NCBI RefSeq assembly: GCF_022919575.1 | Contig: NZ_CP095071.1 | Location: forward strand, 2,170,001-2,234,000 | Reading direction: 5' to 3' | Source of the DNA: Gracilibacillus salinarum | GTDB taxonomy: Bacteria > Bacillota > Bacilli > Bacillales > Amphibacillaceae | Length of the DNA: 64,000 nt | Shown: piece by piece, positions 1 through 9,408 of the stretch | How the letters are laid out: each line of letters opens with the position of its first letter | Numbering within the stretch: position 1 is the stretch's first letter | The notes under the pieces: generated by a model | The model's database searches: none | The model's input: the letters and a program-made list of their open reading frames with translations, nothing else | What the model was told of the DNA's origin: nothing | Made by a program: the position numbers and the translations under genes

Positions 1-519
1 AGAAGGCTTTTTGAAAAGCAATTCTTCGAAGAGTTTGGATGCCTTCCTCCCTTTTCTTTCCCAATCAAAATCCTCTTCATCCGCAAGGCCATTTTGTACC
101 CTTCTATTCGCTTCTGTAATTTTAATTTCAAGTGTTTGATCAAACAGACAGCCTGTCGTGTTGACATTGTGTATAACTTGCAGACCAGCGCCCACTTGCT
201 CCATCAAATCTGTTACATTTGCCAAGTGGACACGCTCAGACGCATTGATTCCTTTAACTTCTGTCATTAATAAGTATTTGTTTTGGTGATCGTTATCATA
301 ATCAATCACCTCTGGAACGGCTAACTTTCCCTGCAACCAGACTAATCTGTCCTTTTCATCGGACAAATTTTCTACCGCATTCGCTGGTTGTATTTTAAGG
401 TATTGATTATACGCGGGTCCTTGCAAAAAGTATGTCTTCGCTTCCGAACAGCCAATCGTCATTTGTTTCCATGAAAACCCTTCTACTTTCTTAGATAATC
501 GATCTGGCAATCCCTTCAT
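1..519 (-). CDS. APH(3')-type aminoglycoside phosphotransferase, partial (C-terminus off the window)
   Basis: An open frame without a stop runs from the window edge to an ATG at 519, so the first 173 residues are present. They resemble the N-lobe of APH(3')-family kinases, which phosphorylate aminoglycosides with ATP: a YFL..PAYNQYLKI strand, then EKDRLVWLQGKLAVPEVI and KYLLMTEVKG, the usual hinge motif. The catalytic HGD and Mg-binding motifs would lie beyond the window. The ATG at 519 is preferred over the GTG at 528 because AAGGTGG lies 8 nt upstream of it. It begins 14 nt after the ABM gene and is probably co-transcribed. Chromosomal relatives in Bacillaceae often have unproven substrates, so resistance is not implied. 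Confidence 0.75.
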   Translation of the reverse strand, partial: MKGLPDRLSKKVEGFSWKQMTIGCSEAKTYFLQGPAYNQYLKIQPANAVENLSDEKDRLVWLQGKLAVPEVIDYDNDHQNKYLLMTEVKGINASERVHLANVTDLMEQVGAGLQVIHNVNTTGCLFDQTLEIKITEANRRVQNGLADEEDFDWERKGRKASKLFEELLFKKPS

Positions 520-535
520 CCCTGTCACCACCTTC

Positions 536-835
536 TCATTTAGTTGGTGATACCAGCTCAAAGTGTTCAACGGTTGGAAAAGGGTCATAAAAGTGATGGA
601 GTAAACTTTTCCACTCCTGATATTCTTCAGATCCGCGAAAGCCGATAGTGTGAGCTTCTAATGTCTCCCAGCGAACTAGCAATAAATATTTGCCCTTCTC
701 CTCGATACACCGTTGTAATTCATGTGATAGATACCCTTTCATCGAGGTAATAATTGATGATGCCTCTGCGAAAGTATGTTCAAAATCCACTTCCATTCCT
801 GACTTCACTTGGAGCATAACCGCTTCTAAAATCAT
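536..835 (-). CDS. antibiotic biosynthesis monooxygenase (ABM) family protein
   Basis: This protein of about 99 residues has the ferredoxin-like ABM fold pattern: an N-terminal beta strand (MILEAVMLQVKSG), a helix, then the central KGYLSHELQRCIEEKGKYLLLVRWE strands typical of small ABM or heme-degrading-type dimers. A GTG at 844 is in frame, but AAAGGAG lies 8 nt before the ATG at 835, which is therefore chosen. It sits just upstream of the phosphotransferase gene on the same strand. ABM proteins act on quinones, heme or polyketides, and the sequence does not say which applies here. Family assignment is good; function is unknown. Confidence 0.75.
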   Translation of the reverse strand: MILEAVMLQVKSGMEVDFEHTFAEASSIITSMKGYLSHELQRCIEEKGKYLLLVRWETLEAHTIGFRGSEEYQEWKSLLHHFYDPFPTVEHFELVSPTK

Positions 836-976
836 TTCTATCACTCCTTTAGTTTAGATTCATTTTATATAACCGCCTTACTTTTCGCAATTCCTTACTT
901 ATTTTTTGAATACCTATCTTTTTTTTCGTTTTGTTTAAATTGAATTTACCAGGATATATATTTTGTGTATGCTTAA

Positions 977-1000
977 TATAATAGTTAGAAAACGATTACA
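977..1000 (+). promoter_or_regulatory. TATAAT -10 with overlapping cre-like site upstream of the DUF624 gene
   Basis: TATAAT is at 977-982. It is followed at 986-1000 by TAGAAAACGATTACA, which matches the CcpA cre consensus WTGNAARCGNWWWCA except for A in place of T at position 2. The site touches the AGGAGG ribosome-binding site, so CcpA would block transcription early. No convincing -35 hexamer was found at normal spacing. Confidence 0.5.
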
Positions 1001-1013
1001 GGAGGTTCTTGCA

Positions 1014-1628
1014 ATGAATAAAGGAATGACATCATATATTTCAATCGGAGAATGGCTGTTTAAGATTTTATTGCTTAATCTCTACTGGTTTATCTTTACG
1101 TTGCTTGGTTTAGTGGCATTCGGTATCTTCCCAGCAACAGCTGCATTATTCGCAACGATCAGGCAGGATATCAAAGAAGAGGATGATGTGAAATTATTTC
1201 GCACCTTTTTCCATTATTATAAAAAAGAGTTTCTCAAATCCAATGTATTAGGCTATATTATTGCGATTGCGACAGCTCTAATATTGTTCAATATTCACGT
1301 ATTAGGACTGATGGATGCCTCATTATTTAAATCATTTATGATGGTGATGAGCTATATATTGTTAGCGATTATCGCAATTGTCGCTATTTTTCTATTTCCG
1401 ATCTTTGTGCACTATCAATTTTCATTTCTTGGCTACTTTAAATATTCAGCTATTCTAGCAATCGGCAAACCGATCAAAACAATCATAATGCTCGCCTTGG
1501 TTGCTGGGGTTTGTTATTTCTATTATTCCATACCAGGTTTCATTCCCGCGTTAGGTGTCAGTTTACTAGCTTATCTGATCATGCGGATTGCCTACCCAAC
1601 ATTTGCCCAGGTTGCAGAAGGTGCTTAG
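1014..1628 (+). CDS. DUF624 (YesL-like) integral membrane protein
   Basis: The protein has 204 residues and about five hydrophobic segments. Its N-terminal segment (WLFKILLLNLYWFIFTLLGLVAFGIFPATAALFATIR) is the hallmark of the DUF624/YesL family, whose genes often sit beside carbohydrate ABC importers of the Lpl/Ytc type. A longer frame starts at 963, but AGGAGG at 1000-1005 precedes the ATG at 1014 by 8 nt, fixing the start. It is convergent with the sugar importer at 2637-6203, and the cre-like site upstream suggests glucose repression. The molecular role of the family is not known. Confidence 0.8.
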   Translation: MNKGMTSYISIGEWLFKILLLNLYWFIFTLLGLVAFGIFPATAALFATIRQDIKEEDDVKLFRTFFHYYKKEFLKSNVLGYIIAIATALILFNIHVLGLMDASLFKSFMMVMSYILLAIIAIVAIFLFPIFVHYQFSFLGYFKYSAILAIGKPIKTIIMLALVAGVCYFYYSIPGFIPALGVSLLAYLIMRIAYPTFAQVAEGA

Positions 1629-1631
1629 TTG

Positions 1632-1768
1632 ATAGGATTATGTCAACTAGCCTTTGCTAGCCGAGCACCCATGTTGAGATATTTAATGTGCTGGGATACC
1701 GCTTCGGTCAACCACTCCGCGTCCTGCGGGAGTCTACGTGGTTGGCCTACTCTAGGATGTTTGCTCTA
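1632..1768 (+). repeat. family A dispersed repeat, truncated copy A1
   Basis: This copy begins with part of the terminal repeat (GGATTATGTCAACTAG) and the inner arm ending at CCGCTTCGGTCAACCACTCC. It then jumps from CGTCCTGCGG straight to GAGTCTACGTGGTTGGCC, so the middle of hairpin A is deleted. Hairpin B and the right terminal repeat are missing. A family C array follows directly. Confidence 0.8.
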
Positions 1769-1876
1769 CAACATATACTTTCTTTGCTTATAAAAAACGG
1801 GCGCGCCTGCGCTTGGTACAGACTATGTAAGGAGACAAAACCAGCCGGGAAACAACCAGATTTGTCTTCTTTCTTT

Positions 1877-2290
1877 TAAAACTCTACAAATCTTGTTGGA
1901 CTGGTTACCACTTTTGGTTCCTTTCTCCCTAAACGATACAAATCTCGTTCCTCTGCTTACCACTTTTGGTTCCTTTCTCCTTAAACGATACAAATCTCGT
2001 TGCGCTGCTTATCACTTTTGGTTCCTTTCTCCTTAAACGATACAAATCTCGTTGCGCTGCTTACCACTTTCGGTTCCTTTCTCTTTAAACAATACAAATC
2101 TCGTTGCGCTGCTTACCACTTTCGGTTCCTTTCTCTTTAAACAATACAAATCTCGTTGCGCTGCTTACCACTTTCGGTTCCTTTCTCTTTAAACAATACA
2201 AATCTCGTTGCGCTGCTTATCACTTTTGGTCCCTTTCTCTTTAAACAATACAAATTTCATCGCACCGCTCTCTACTCTTGGCTCCTTTTA
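1877..2290 (+). repeat. family C array C1: eight tandem units of 52 bp
   Basis: Units recur at exactly 52-bp steps (1929, 1981, 2033, 2085, 2137, 2189, 2241). Each carries TACAAATCTCGTTGCG, TGCTTACCACTTT and GGTTCCTTTCTC, and the outer units are diverged. The array and both flanks resemble a second array near 27 kb. There is no coding potential, and no unique spacers as in CRISPR. Confidence 0.9.
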
Positions 2291-2602
2291 CTATAGAAAA
2301 AAAGCGGCATTCGGCTCGTTTCATAGCGAATACCATCGTTTTTCTTATACTTGGTACATTCTAGTTTTTCACTACGCTGAACTACACCTTCGTTAACATT
2401 TTCTTAACCTATAAGAAAAATCAGGCATAAACCACCCGGCCCTTACTACCTTTGTATAAGCTTCCAAAATGACAATGGTTATAGAGTTTCTCGTCTTACA
2501 AGATAGCCGAACAAACGCGACGATTCCTTCATACTCGTTACTGTGACATATTGCTTGCGCTGGTTGTCCGTTTGAACGCTTTTTATATTTTCTTATCACA
2601 TG

Positions 2603-2626
2603 AAAAAAGCCGGGTAGCCCGGCTTT
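2603..2626 (-). terminator. rho-independent terminator of the sugar ABC operon
   Basis: Read on the minus strand, AAAGCCGGG-CTA-CCCGGCTTT forms a 9-bp stem followed by a T-run, about 10 nt beyond the stop codon of the last permease gene. Confidence 0.9.
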
Positions 2627-2636
2627 CTTCCTCTTC

Positions 2637-3551
2637 CTATCCTTTTACTGATCCAATCAATACACCTTTTTCAAAATACTTCTGAATGAATGGATACAAC
2701 ATTAGCACTGGCAAGGAGGATACGATGATGACACCGTATTTGACCTGGTCAGCATAACGTTGTGCATATCCACCACCGGTACCACCGCTTCCTGCACCTT
2801 CTGAGAATACTTGATTGGATAATAGAATATCCCTTAGGACGATTTGCAATGGCTGCAGATCGTAGTTTCGAATATAAATCAATCCGGTAAAAAAGTCATT
2901 CCAGTGCCAGACTAAATAATAGAGACCAATTACGGCAGTAACCGCCTTCGACAGCGGCATCACGATCGAGGTGAAGAAACGGAAGTGCGAACAGCCGTCC
3001 ATCGTTGCTGCTTCGTACATTTCGCCCGGAATGTTATTTTCAAAGAAAGTTCGCGTAATGATTAAATTAAATACGTTGACCGTTAATGGGTTAAAAATAA
3101 ACACCCAGACCGTATCTAATAAACTTAAATCTTTCATCAGCATGTAAGTCGGGATTAACCCACCGTTGAAAAACATCGTAAATATAAAGAAAAACATCAG
3201 CAGGCGACGAGCTTTAAATTCATACCGAGACAGTACATATGCTGCCGGTAAGGTTAACATCAAGTTAATCAACGTTCCGAATAGCGCATAGAATAATGTA
3301 TTACGGTACCCGATCCAGACACGTGAATCCTGGAAAATTTGCTCATAGCCGAAGAAGCTGAAGCCTTTTGGCATAAACAGTACCTTACCTGTCGACACAA
3401 GCGTCGGGTCACTGATCGATGCAATAATGATAAAATATATTGGATAGGCGACAACGAAAAACATTAAGACACATAGGGCCACTATAAAAATGTCAAACAG
3501 CAAATCGCCTGGTTTCTTGTTTCGGATTCTATTTAGCGAGATCGAAGTCAT
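2637..3551 (-). CDS. carbohydrate ABC transporter permease, LplC/YtcP type
   Basis: This inner-membrane permease subunit has 304 residues and six predicted membrane helices. The EAA loop that contacts the ATPase is visible near residues 180-205 as YEAATMDGCSHFRFFTSIVMPLSK in outline. The C-terminus (FIQKYFEKGVLIGSVKG) is characteristic of LplC/YtcP proteins, which import sugar oligomers or aldouronates. It is the last gene of the binding protein-permease-permease set, 24 nt after the other permease. No ATPase gene is nearby; such systems usually borrow an MsmX-like shared ATPase. The substrate cannot be deduced. Confidence 0.9.
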   Translation of the reverse strand: MTSISLNRIRNKKPGDLLFDIFIVALCVLMFFVVAYPIYFIIIASISDPTLVSTGKVLFMPKGFSFFGYEQIFQDSRVWIGYRNTLFYALFGTLINLMLTLPAAYVLSRYEFKARRLLMFFFIFTMFFNGGLIPTYMLMKDLSLLDTVWVFIFNPLTVNVFNLIITRTFFENNIPGEMYEAATMDGCSHFRFFTSIVMPLSKAVTAVIGLYYLVWHWNDFFTGLIYIRNYDLQPLQIVLRDILLSNQVFSEGAGSGGTGGGYAQRYADQVKYGVIIVSSLPVLMLYPFIQKYFEKGVLIGSVKG

Positions 3552-3575
3552 AGATTTGTCCTCCTTTACACATTT

Positions 3576-4526
3576 TTACCACAGGCTGATACGTGCCACT
3601 TTTTTGGCAATCGTATTGACCACTACCAGCATCATAAAGTTAATCATTGTATTAAATAATCCGATCGCAGCAGCATAGCTGAACTGATTGGACATGATCC
3701 CCGTTTTATAAACGTATGTTTCGATGACTTCCGATATTGGCAGGTTGAGACTGTTCTGCATGAGGAAGATTTTCTCGAATCCGGTACTGATGACGGTTCC
3801 CATGTTCAGAATTAATAAAATGACAATTGTCGGAATAATGGCCGGAATCTCTACATTGCGAATGATCTGCCAACGATTTGCCCCATCTATCTTGGCTGCA
3901 TCATACAACTGCGGATCTACCGAAGCCAGTGCGGCGAGATAGATGATGCTGTTCCAGCCGACATGTTGCCAGACATCTGATAACACATAAATAGGAATAA
4001 ACGCATTGACCGAAGCGAGTAAATTCCCTTCAACGCCGAGCTTCGCTAATAATAGACCAAGTACACCGGTATTTGGCGATAACATCACGTTTAACAACCC
4101 TACCAATACCACAATCGAAATAAAATGTGGCAGATAGACCGTCGTTTGCAAAATCCGTTTTCCTCTTTTCCAGCGAATTTGGTTGACCAGAAGCGCTAAC
4201 GCTATCGGTGCCGGAAATCCGACGACGATGGTCGTGATACTGATCAATAATGTATTACGAATTAAATCCCAGAAAAGATGACTATTGAAAAACTGAATAA
4301 AATACTGAAACCCAACAAATTCTCCACCCGTTAAACCAGCTGTGAAATCATATTTACGAAAAGCTAACTGAATACCGTACATCGGGATATAATTAAATAT
4401 AATGACACAGATGATCGCAGGTAGAATCATAAGCCAAAGCTGATAGTCTCTTCTAAACGTATTCAAAATAGTGGCTTTTTTAGGTTGGGATACACTTTTT
4501 GATTTGGTTGCTTGTGCAAAGGCCAT
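3576..4526 (-). CDS. carbohydrate ABC transporter permease, LplB type
   Basis: The first permease of the importer has 316 residues and about six membrane helices. The family start 'DYQLWLMILPAIICVIIFNYIPMYGIQLAF' is recognisable in outline, as is an EAA loop near residue 210 (DAAKIDGANRWQIIRN). It pairs with the LplC-type permease to form the membrane channel. The ATG at 4526 follows an AAAGGAG ribosome site. A strong stem-loop separates it from the binding-protein gene, which may allow more binding protein than permease to be made. Confidence 0.9.
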   Translation of the reverse strand: MAFAQATKSKSVSQPKKATILNTFRRDYQLWLMILPAIICVIIFNYIPMYGIQLAFRKYDFTAGLTGGEFVGFQYFIQFFNSHLFWDLIRNTLLISITTIVVGFPAPIALALLVNQIRWKRGKRILQTTVYLPHFISIVVLVGLLNVMLSPNTGVLGLLLAKLGVEGNLLASVNAFIPIYVLSDVWQHVGWNSIIYLAALASVDPQLYDAAKIDGANRWQIIRNVEIPAIIPTIVILLILNMGTVISTGFEKIFLMQNSLNLPISEVIETYVYKTGIMSNQFSYAAAIGLFNTMINFMMLVVVNTIAKKVARISLW

Positions 4527-4544
4527 TCCCGACTCTCCTTTGTA

Positions 4545-4577
4545 AGAGAGAGATACCCACTTCGTGATATCTCTCTC
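4545..4577 (-). other. intercistronic stem-loop between binding-protein and permease genes
   Basis: AGAGAGATATC and its near-exact complement flank a loop of about 11 nt. It has no T-run, so it is more likely an mRNA 3'-end stabiliser or partial attenuator than a full terminator. The gan operon has a similar stem-loop at the equivalent position. Confidence 0.7.
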
Positions 4578-4592
4578 GTCTGATTTTTTTCC

Positions 4593-6203
4593 TTAATCTA
4601 ATTGTGCTTTGTAATCATCATAGTAGCTTTGAATAATCTCAATGTTGGATGGAAGACCGATTTGATCTACTTGTTTCACATAATCATCCCATTGTTCATC
4701 AATTCCACCTGATGTGATCCATTCACCAAATTTGGAGATGGCAAGGTTCATAAAATCAGTATTTACTAATGTCATTTTGTTGTTGTCTTCTTCTGAATAC
4801 TTCAGCATCATACCTGGAAAGACGTCATTTTCATCTACGGTTTCAAATACCTCTTTAAATGGTGCCTGCTGTTCATCTACAGACTGCATATCCGTCGGTA
4901 ATTCCACTTCTAAGTCATCTGCAATATACATCGGACCATTATCTGCCCATGAAGACGTCCATTTCCACGTACCAGGATCCATTTCTTCGTCTTGTGGAGC
5001 TAACACTTTGTAAGCATTATCGCCTGTTTTTTCAATATTCGGTCCAATTGAACCAAATAATACTTGTAAACTTACTTCTGGATCGTATAATTCATTGATA
5101 AAGCGCATCGCAGCTTCTTTATTACTTGTTTGGGAAGACATTTGAACAAAATTGACACCGTAATTCAAGTTGTCGTAATCATAGGACCAGGATACGTCAC
5201 CTTGATAGTCAGCTGACTGTTTCATCGGAGCAAACGAGACATATTGATCGGCAACTTGTAAGCCGAAACGGTCTGTCTTTTCCCAACCGAATGTATAACC
5301 TACTTTCGCATTTTCTCCTTCACCACGTGCTACTGCCTGGTACTGTGAATAGTCCTGGGTAAAGGCTTCTTCACTAATTAGGCCGTTCGCGTACAATTTA
5401 TGAAGGGAAGACACTAAGTCCTTGTAACGATCATCTGTGAAGAAGTTCTTCACTTCGCCATCTTCTAAGAAATATCCTTGGCCACCGCCGCCGGTAATCG
5501 TCATGCCAGTGCTGCCAAGTAATACGGTCGGCTGGAAGTAACCAAATCCGCCTTCACCAACAGGAGAAAAGTCCATTGGTATTTCGTCATTAGGATCACC
5601 GTTACCATTTGCATCTTCTTCTTTAAACGCCATCAATACGTCAAATAATTCATCCCAGTTTGTCGGGACTTCCAATCCCAGATTATCTAACCATTGCTGA
5701 TTGATAAACTGCATAGTCGCTGTATCTGGCCAAAAACGTTGGTATTTCGATAAACCGTAAATATCTCCGTTTGACTGCGTGGAAAGAATTTCGGTTTTGG
5801 GCTGTTGTTCAAACATGGCCTGAATGTTAGCGCCGTTTTCTTCAATCAACGGTTTTAAATTTTCAAAAAGTCCTGGGAATTGAGCAAAATCAGCGTCTGT
5901 AATCGCATTAGGACCGACAATAATGTCTGGAATATCGCCACCAGCTAACATCGCACCTTTTTTCTGATCCCAATCAGCTGTTACTTCCTCCCACTTTATA
6001 TCTACACCAGCTTTTTTCTCGACTTCTTCTAACCATTCCATATCTTTTAATTCCTTCGTTAACGGGTGCTTCGTAATTAAACCTGTAAGGACCACTCTTC
6101 CATCTTCCGTTTCCTCCGGCTCATTACTAGCTTCATCATTACTACAAGCAGCAAGGAACAATAGCAAACCAACAAAAATGAACAATACTATTTTCTTTTT
6201 CAA
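4593..6203 (-). CDS. extracellular solute-binding lipoprotein, LplA/YtcQ type
   Basis: The 536-residue protein has a lipoprotein signal peptide (KKKIVLFIFVGLLLFLAAC, cysteine about residue 20), so it should be anchored outside the membrane and hand sugar to the two permeases. Its size and the motif NGDPNDEIPMDFS (a Ca-binding-like acidic loop) fit the large YtcQ/LplA family. The start is TTG at 6203, six nt after GGGGGAG. The mature protein is rich in Asp and Glu. It heads the operon, with a consensus cre about 100 nt upstream. The ligand is unknown. Confidence 0.9.
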   Translation of the reverse strand: MKKKIVLFIFVGLLLFLAACSNDEASNEPEETEDGRVVLTGLITKHPLTKELKDMEWLEEVEKKAGVDIKWEEVTADWDQKKGAMLAGGDIPDIIVGPNAITDADFAQFPGLFENLKPLIEENGANIQAMFEQQPKTEILSTQSNGDIYGLSKYQRFWPDTATMQFINQQWLDNLGLEVPTNWDELFDVLMAFKEEDANGNGDPNDEIPMDFSPVGEGGFGYFQPTVLLGSTGMTITGGGGQGYFLEDGEVKNFFTDDRYKDLVSSLHKLYANGLISEEAFTQDYSQYQAVARGEGENAKVGYTFGWEKTDRFGLQVADQYVSFAPMKQSADYQGDVSWSYDYDNLNYGVNFVQMSSQTSNKEAAMRFINELYDPEVSLQVLFGSIGPNIEKTGDNAYKVLAPQDEEMDPGTWKWTSSWADNGPMYIADDLEVELPTDMQSVDEQQAPFKEVFETVDENDVFPGMMLKYSEEDNNKMTLVNTDFMNLAISKFGEWITSGGIDEQWDDYVKQVDQIGLPSNIEIIQSYYDDYKAQLD

Positions 6204-6655
6204 GCTAAACTCCCCCTAATTAATTATTTCAATAAGGTAATGACTTCCAACAGGATACACATTATTTTGTTAATTAGCCAAACAATGCACAATCCCGCTG
6301 TACTTTTGTTATCGCTTTCATACATCAGTAAAAAAATGAAGACAAATAGCCTTAAGTAATGTTGTTCGTACAAATTGTGGATCTATTGCAATAGAACTTA
6401 TTTACAGTATGCCACTATAAGGGGATTGTGTGAATTCACTTTTTTTGTAAAAACATATCTTTTTTTTAGATTCATAGCACATACTTGTCCTATTTTATAC
6501 TTTATCATTCTATTAAGTAAGATCAGAAATTATGACTATTCATTGAACATTAAGTATATTATACCGGTTTTATTTAACTATTTTATTAACAAAAACTAAC
6601 AGAGCGTTCCCGGATGCTTGTGTGAATTCAAGTTGAAGCATACTGCGAAGTAAAA
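6204..6655. other. intergenic region upstream of the importer
   Basis: Apart from the cre at 6307-6321 this AT-rich stretch holds nothing recognisable. A 74-codon frame at 6375-6599 has no convincing ribosome site and is not called. Confidence 0.6.
6307..6321 (-). promoter_or_regulatory. CcpA cre site, exact consensus
   Basis: On the minus strand, ATGAAAGCGATAACA matches WTGNAARCGNWWWCA at every position. It lies 104 nt upstream of the binding-protein start codon and predicts glucose repression of the importer. Confidence 0.8.
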
Positions 6656-6659
6656 AGAC

Positions 6660-7240
6660 TTTAGCGATGAGATCATTTTGAAATAGATAATGTGCTGGGA
6701 TACCGCTCCGTCCAACCACTCCGCGTCCTGCGGGGCACGGCTGGAGCTAGGCTACTACCCGAAATACTTCTTTGCTGCCTTGCACCGAGGAAGCCTACTT
6801 CGAAGCTTTACTAGAAGACACAGGTGCAGACGTTGTGGATCTCCAGCACCTGCACAATCCCGCGGGAGTCTCCGTGGTTGGCCTACGCTAATATTTAGGC
6901 TCTACAACTGATGTAGGTTGTAGTATTTTGAGTGTTATTCATAAACGTTCATCCTACACTACTACTAGAATAATGCCTAGAACTGCTGCTTTTGTTTATT
7001 GCAATCGTTGTAGCACTTCCCTTAAGCGTAGGAAATAGGCGAAGACTCCCGTGGAATCAGCGCGAGCTGAAGATCCACTTGGTCTGTGCCTGTGTCTTCT
7101 AGTATCGCTTCGATGTAAGCTTCCTCGGCACAAGGCAGCACAGATGTTATTTCAAGTAGTAGCCTAGCTGAAGCCGTGCCCACAGGACGCGGAGCCTATT
7201 TCCGGAGCTTTGCCAAGCACATTAAAAATATCAAAATGAC
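6660..7240 (+). repeat. family A dispersed repeat, copy A2 (long tips, degenerate ends)
   Basis: Hairpin A spans about 6710-6885 and hairpin B about 7028-7235. Both have the long tip version (around CTTTGCTGCCTTGCACCGAGG and its counterpart CCTCGGCACAAGGCAGC). The TATAATATGG terminal repeats seen in other copies are not recognisable here. Frames at 6690-6911 are products of the repeat. Confidence 0.85.
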
Positions 7241-7329
7241 CCAATCGAAATAAAATGTTTTCCTATTCGTCTGATCACGCTTTTTCTAGATCTGTTTTAG
7301 AACTTACTTCTCAGTATATCCATACACAA

Positions 7330-7385
7330 AAAAAGCCGAACATAACACGTTGGTTGTTTCATACAACTCCGGTTATGTTCAGCTA
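7330..7385 (-). terminator. terminator of the trp operon
   Basis: On the minus strand, GCTGAACATAAC pairs with GTTATGTTCGGC, with a second short pairing (GTTGT/ACAAC) inside, followed by a run of seven T. It starts 34 nt after the trpA stop. Confidence 0.9.
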
Positions 7386-7418
7386 TTCATAGATTAGGAT
7401 ACTTCTTTCAGTCTCCGC

Positions 7419-8213
7419 TTATTTAATCTGCTGAGAAGTTATCTGGGCCGATTTTATCAATTCCTCAATGCCTGCTCGGTCGCCTCGGTGTAAAGAGTCA
7501 ACAATCTTACTTCCGACAACTACACCATCACAGTGCTCCGTTAACGAACGGACGTGTTCGGGGGTGGATACACCGAAACCTGCAAGTACAGGTGCATTAC
7601 TTTTTTCTCGTAAGGACGCAAGATGCTCACCCAGATTCTCTTGGAAAGATGCTCTTGCACCAGTCGTACCTGTTACTGTCACAGCATACAAGAAGCCTTC
7701 CGTCCGTTTTGCAATTTCGGTTAGGCGTTCTTCTGTACTCGTTAAGGCCGCAAGCCGGATCAAGGCAATTTCGTGATCATGAAGTGTCGGTACGATCATC
7801 CCCTCTTCTTCAAGAGGTAAGTCTGGAATAATCAGTCCATCTACTCCCGCTTCTTCACACGCCTTTGCAAAACGTTCGATACCATACGTATGAATCGGAT
7901 TGATATATGTCATTAAGACAATCGGAATCTGACGAGTTTGCTTCGTTTCCTGTAACTTCTCCAGCACGGCGTGAAGCGAAACACCATTTTCCAATGCGCG
8001 TAAACCTGCCTCTTGAATCGTCGGACCATCCGCTACCGGATCGGAAAAAGCGATCCCTAATTCGACTACTGTTGCTCCTGCCTCTTCAAGAAAATTCAAT
8101 TGTTCGTCTAACTGATCAAGACCGCCATCACCAGCCATAATGTAGGGTACAAATGCTTTGTCTCCACGATCTAAAACACGATTAAAAGCTTGCTCTAATT
8201 TTGCCTTACCCAT
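7419..8213 (-). CDS. trpA: tryptophan synthase alpha chain
   Basis: TrpA cleaves indole-3-glycerol phosphate to indole and glyceraldehyde-3-phosphate and passes indole to TrpB. The 264-residue TIM barrel shows [20 protein letters not shown] with the catalytic region, and [11 protein letters not shown], the standard loop with the second catalytic acid. It is the last gene of trpEGDCFBA and overlaps trpB by 8 nt. The ATG at 8213 is preferred over an upstream GTG because GGGGGTG lies 6 nt before it. Nothing suggests loss of function. Confidence 0.97.
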   Translation of the reverse strand: MGKAKLEQAFNRVLDRGDKAFVPYIMAGDGGLDQLDEQLNFLEEAGATVVELGIAFSDPVADGPTIQEAGLRALENGVSLHAVLEKLQETKQTRQIPIVLMTYINPIHTYGIERFAKACEEAGVDGLIIPDLPLEEEGMIVPTLHDHEIALIRLAALTSTEERLTEIAKRTEGFLYAVTVTGTTGARASFQENLGEHLASLREKSNAPVLAGFGVSTPEHVRSLTEHCDGVVVGSKIVDSLHRGDRAGIEELIKSAQITSQQIK

Positions 8214-9408
8214 TTGCTTCACCCCCTAATGCATCTCTTACCGTTTCTACGTCTTTATCGCCTCTGCCGGATAAGCAGATCACCATCACGTCATCCTCTT
8301 TCATTTCTTTTGCCAATTTCATCGCATAGGCAATCGCATGAGAGCTCTCCAATGCCGGGATAATTCCTTCTATCCGTGACAGCTCCTGCAAGCCTTCCAA
8401 TGCTTCCTGATCAGTAATGTGAACATAATTGACGCGCCCAATATCTCGCAGATAACTATGCTCAGGACCTACACCTGGGTAATCGAGACCTGCTGAGATC
8501 GAATGAGCCTCTTGAATCTGGCCATGTTCATCCTGCAACAGATACGTCATGGTACCGTGCAGCATCCCTTTAGTCCCGTATTGTAATGTGACAGCATGCT
8601 TATCTGTCTCGACGCCTTTTCCACCGGCTTCGACTCCATATAGACGCACATCGTCATCTTCCACAAACGGATAGAACATTCCCATCGAGTTACTGCCTCC
8701 ACCGATACAAGCAACAACCGCATCTGGTAATCGTCCTTCTTTTTGCTGTATTTGCTTTTTCGTTTCTGAACCAATCATACTTTGGAAATCACGCACAATC
8801 TGCGGGAATGGATGTGGACCAACAACAGATCCAATAATATAGTGCGTATCTTCCACATTCGTTACCCAGTAACGTAACGCCTCATTCACCGCATCTTTCA
8901 ATGTACCACTACCCTGATCAACACTTTCGACTCTCGCTCCTAGCAATTCCATCCGGAACACGTTAAGCTTCTGCCTTCTGACATCTTCTTTCCCCATAAA
9001 AATTACACACTCTAACCCTAATAAAGCACAAACTGTTGCCGTCGCAACACCATGCTGTCCTGCACCTGTTTCAGCAACTACTTTTTTCTTACCCATTCGT
9101 ACGGTTAACAGCGCCTGTCCTAATGCATTATTGATTTTGTGAGCACCTGTATGATTTAAATCTTCACGCTTCAAGTAAATCTTAGGTCCTCCCAATTTTT
9201 TAGAAAAACGTTCTGCATAATACAACGGTGTTTCGCGTCCCACATATTCTTTCAAATAATAATCGAATTCATCTAGGAATGCCTGATCCTGAATCGCTTC
9301 CTTATATGCCTTTTCTAATTCTAATACAGCGGGCATTAACGTTTCCGGAACAAAACGTCCTCCGTATTCACCGTAATGACCTGTTTCATTTGGTGCTTGA
9401 TATGCCAT
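8206..9408 (-). CDS. trpB: tryptophan synthase beta chain
   Basis: This is the PLP enzyme joining indole and serine into tryptophan. It has 400 residues. The PLP lysine lies in [14 protein letters not shown], the glycine-rich phosphate loop is [10 protein letters not shown], and the N-terminus ([17 protein letters not shown]) is typical of TrpB1. GGTGAT four nt before the ATG at 9408 supports that start rather than GTG at 9417. It overlaps the end of trpF, consistent with translational coupling. Confidence 0.97.
   Translation of the reverse strand: MAYQAPNETGHYGEYGGRFVPETLMPAVLELEKAYKEAIQDQAFLDEFDYYLKEYVGRETPLYYAERFSKKLGGPKIYLKREDLNHTGAHKINNALGQALLTVRMGKKKVVAETGAGQHGVATATVCALLGLECVIFMGKEDVRRQKLNVFRMELLGARVESVDQGSGTLKDAVNEALRYWVTNVEDTHYIIGSVVGPHPFPQIVRDFQSMIGSETKKQIQQKEGRLPDAVVACIGGGSNSMGMFYPFVEDDDVRLYGVEAGGKGVETDKHAVTLQYGTKGMLHGTMTYLLQDEHGQIQEAHSISAGLDYPGVGPEHSYLRDIGRVNYVHITDQEALEGLQELSRIEGIIPALESSHAIAYAMKLAKEMKEDDVMVICLSGRGDKDVETVRDALGGEANG

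Noticed and set aside
1877..2290. Possible CRISPR array from regular repeats
   Set aside because: The units are contiguous 52-bp tandem repeats without unique spacers, and there are no cas genes. The same applies to 26985-27245.
2393..2599. 68-codon frame on the minus strand
   Set aside because: It lies in repeat-flank sequence just behind the importer terminator, lacks a family match, and its start overlaps the terminator region.
6375..6599. 74-codon hydrophobic frame upstream of the importer
   Set aside because: AT-rich composition gives runs of Phe, Ile and Tyr codons; there is no ribosome-binding site or conserved motif.
6690..6911. Open frames within family A repeats (also 1688-1879, 32828-33179, 53698-53985, 63229-63426)
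   Set aside because: They arise from GC-rich hairpin arms, change frame between copies and have no ribosome sites.
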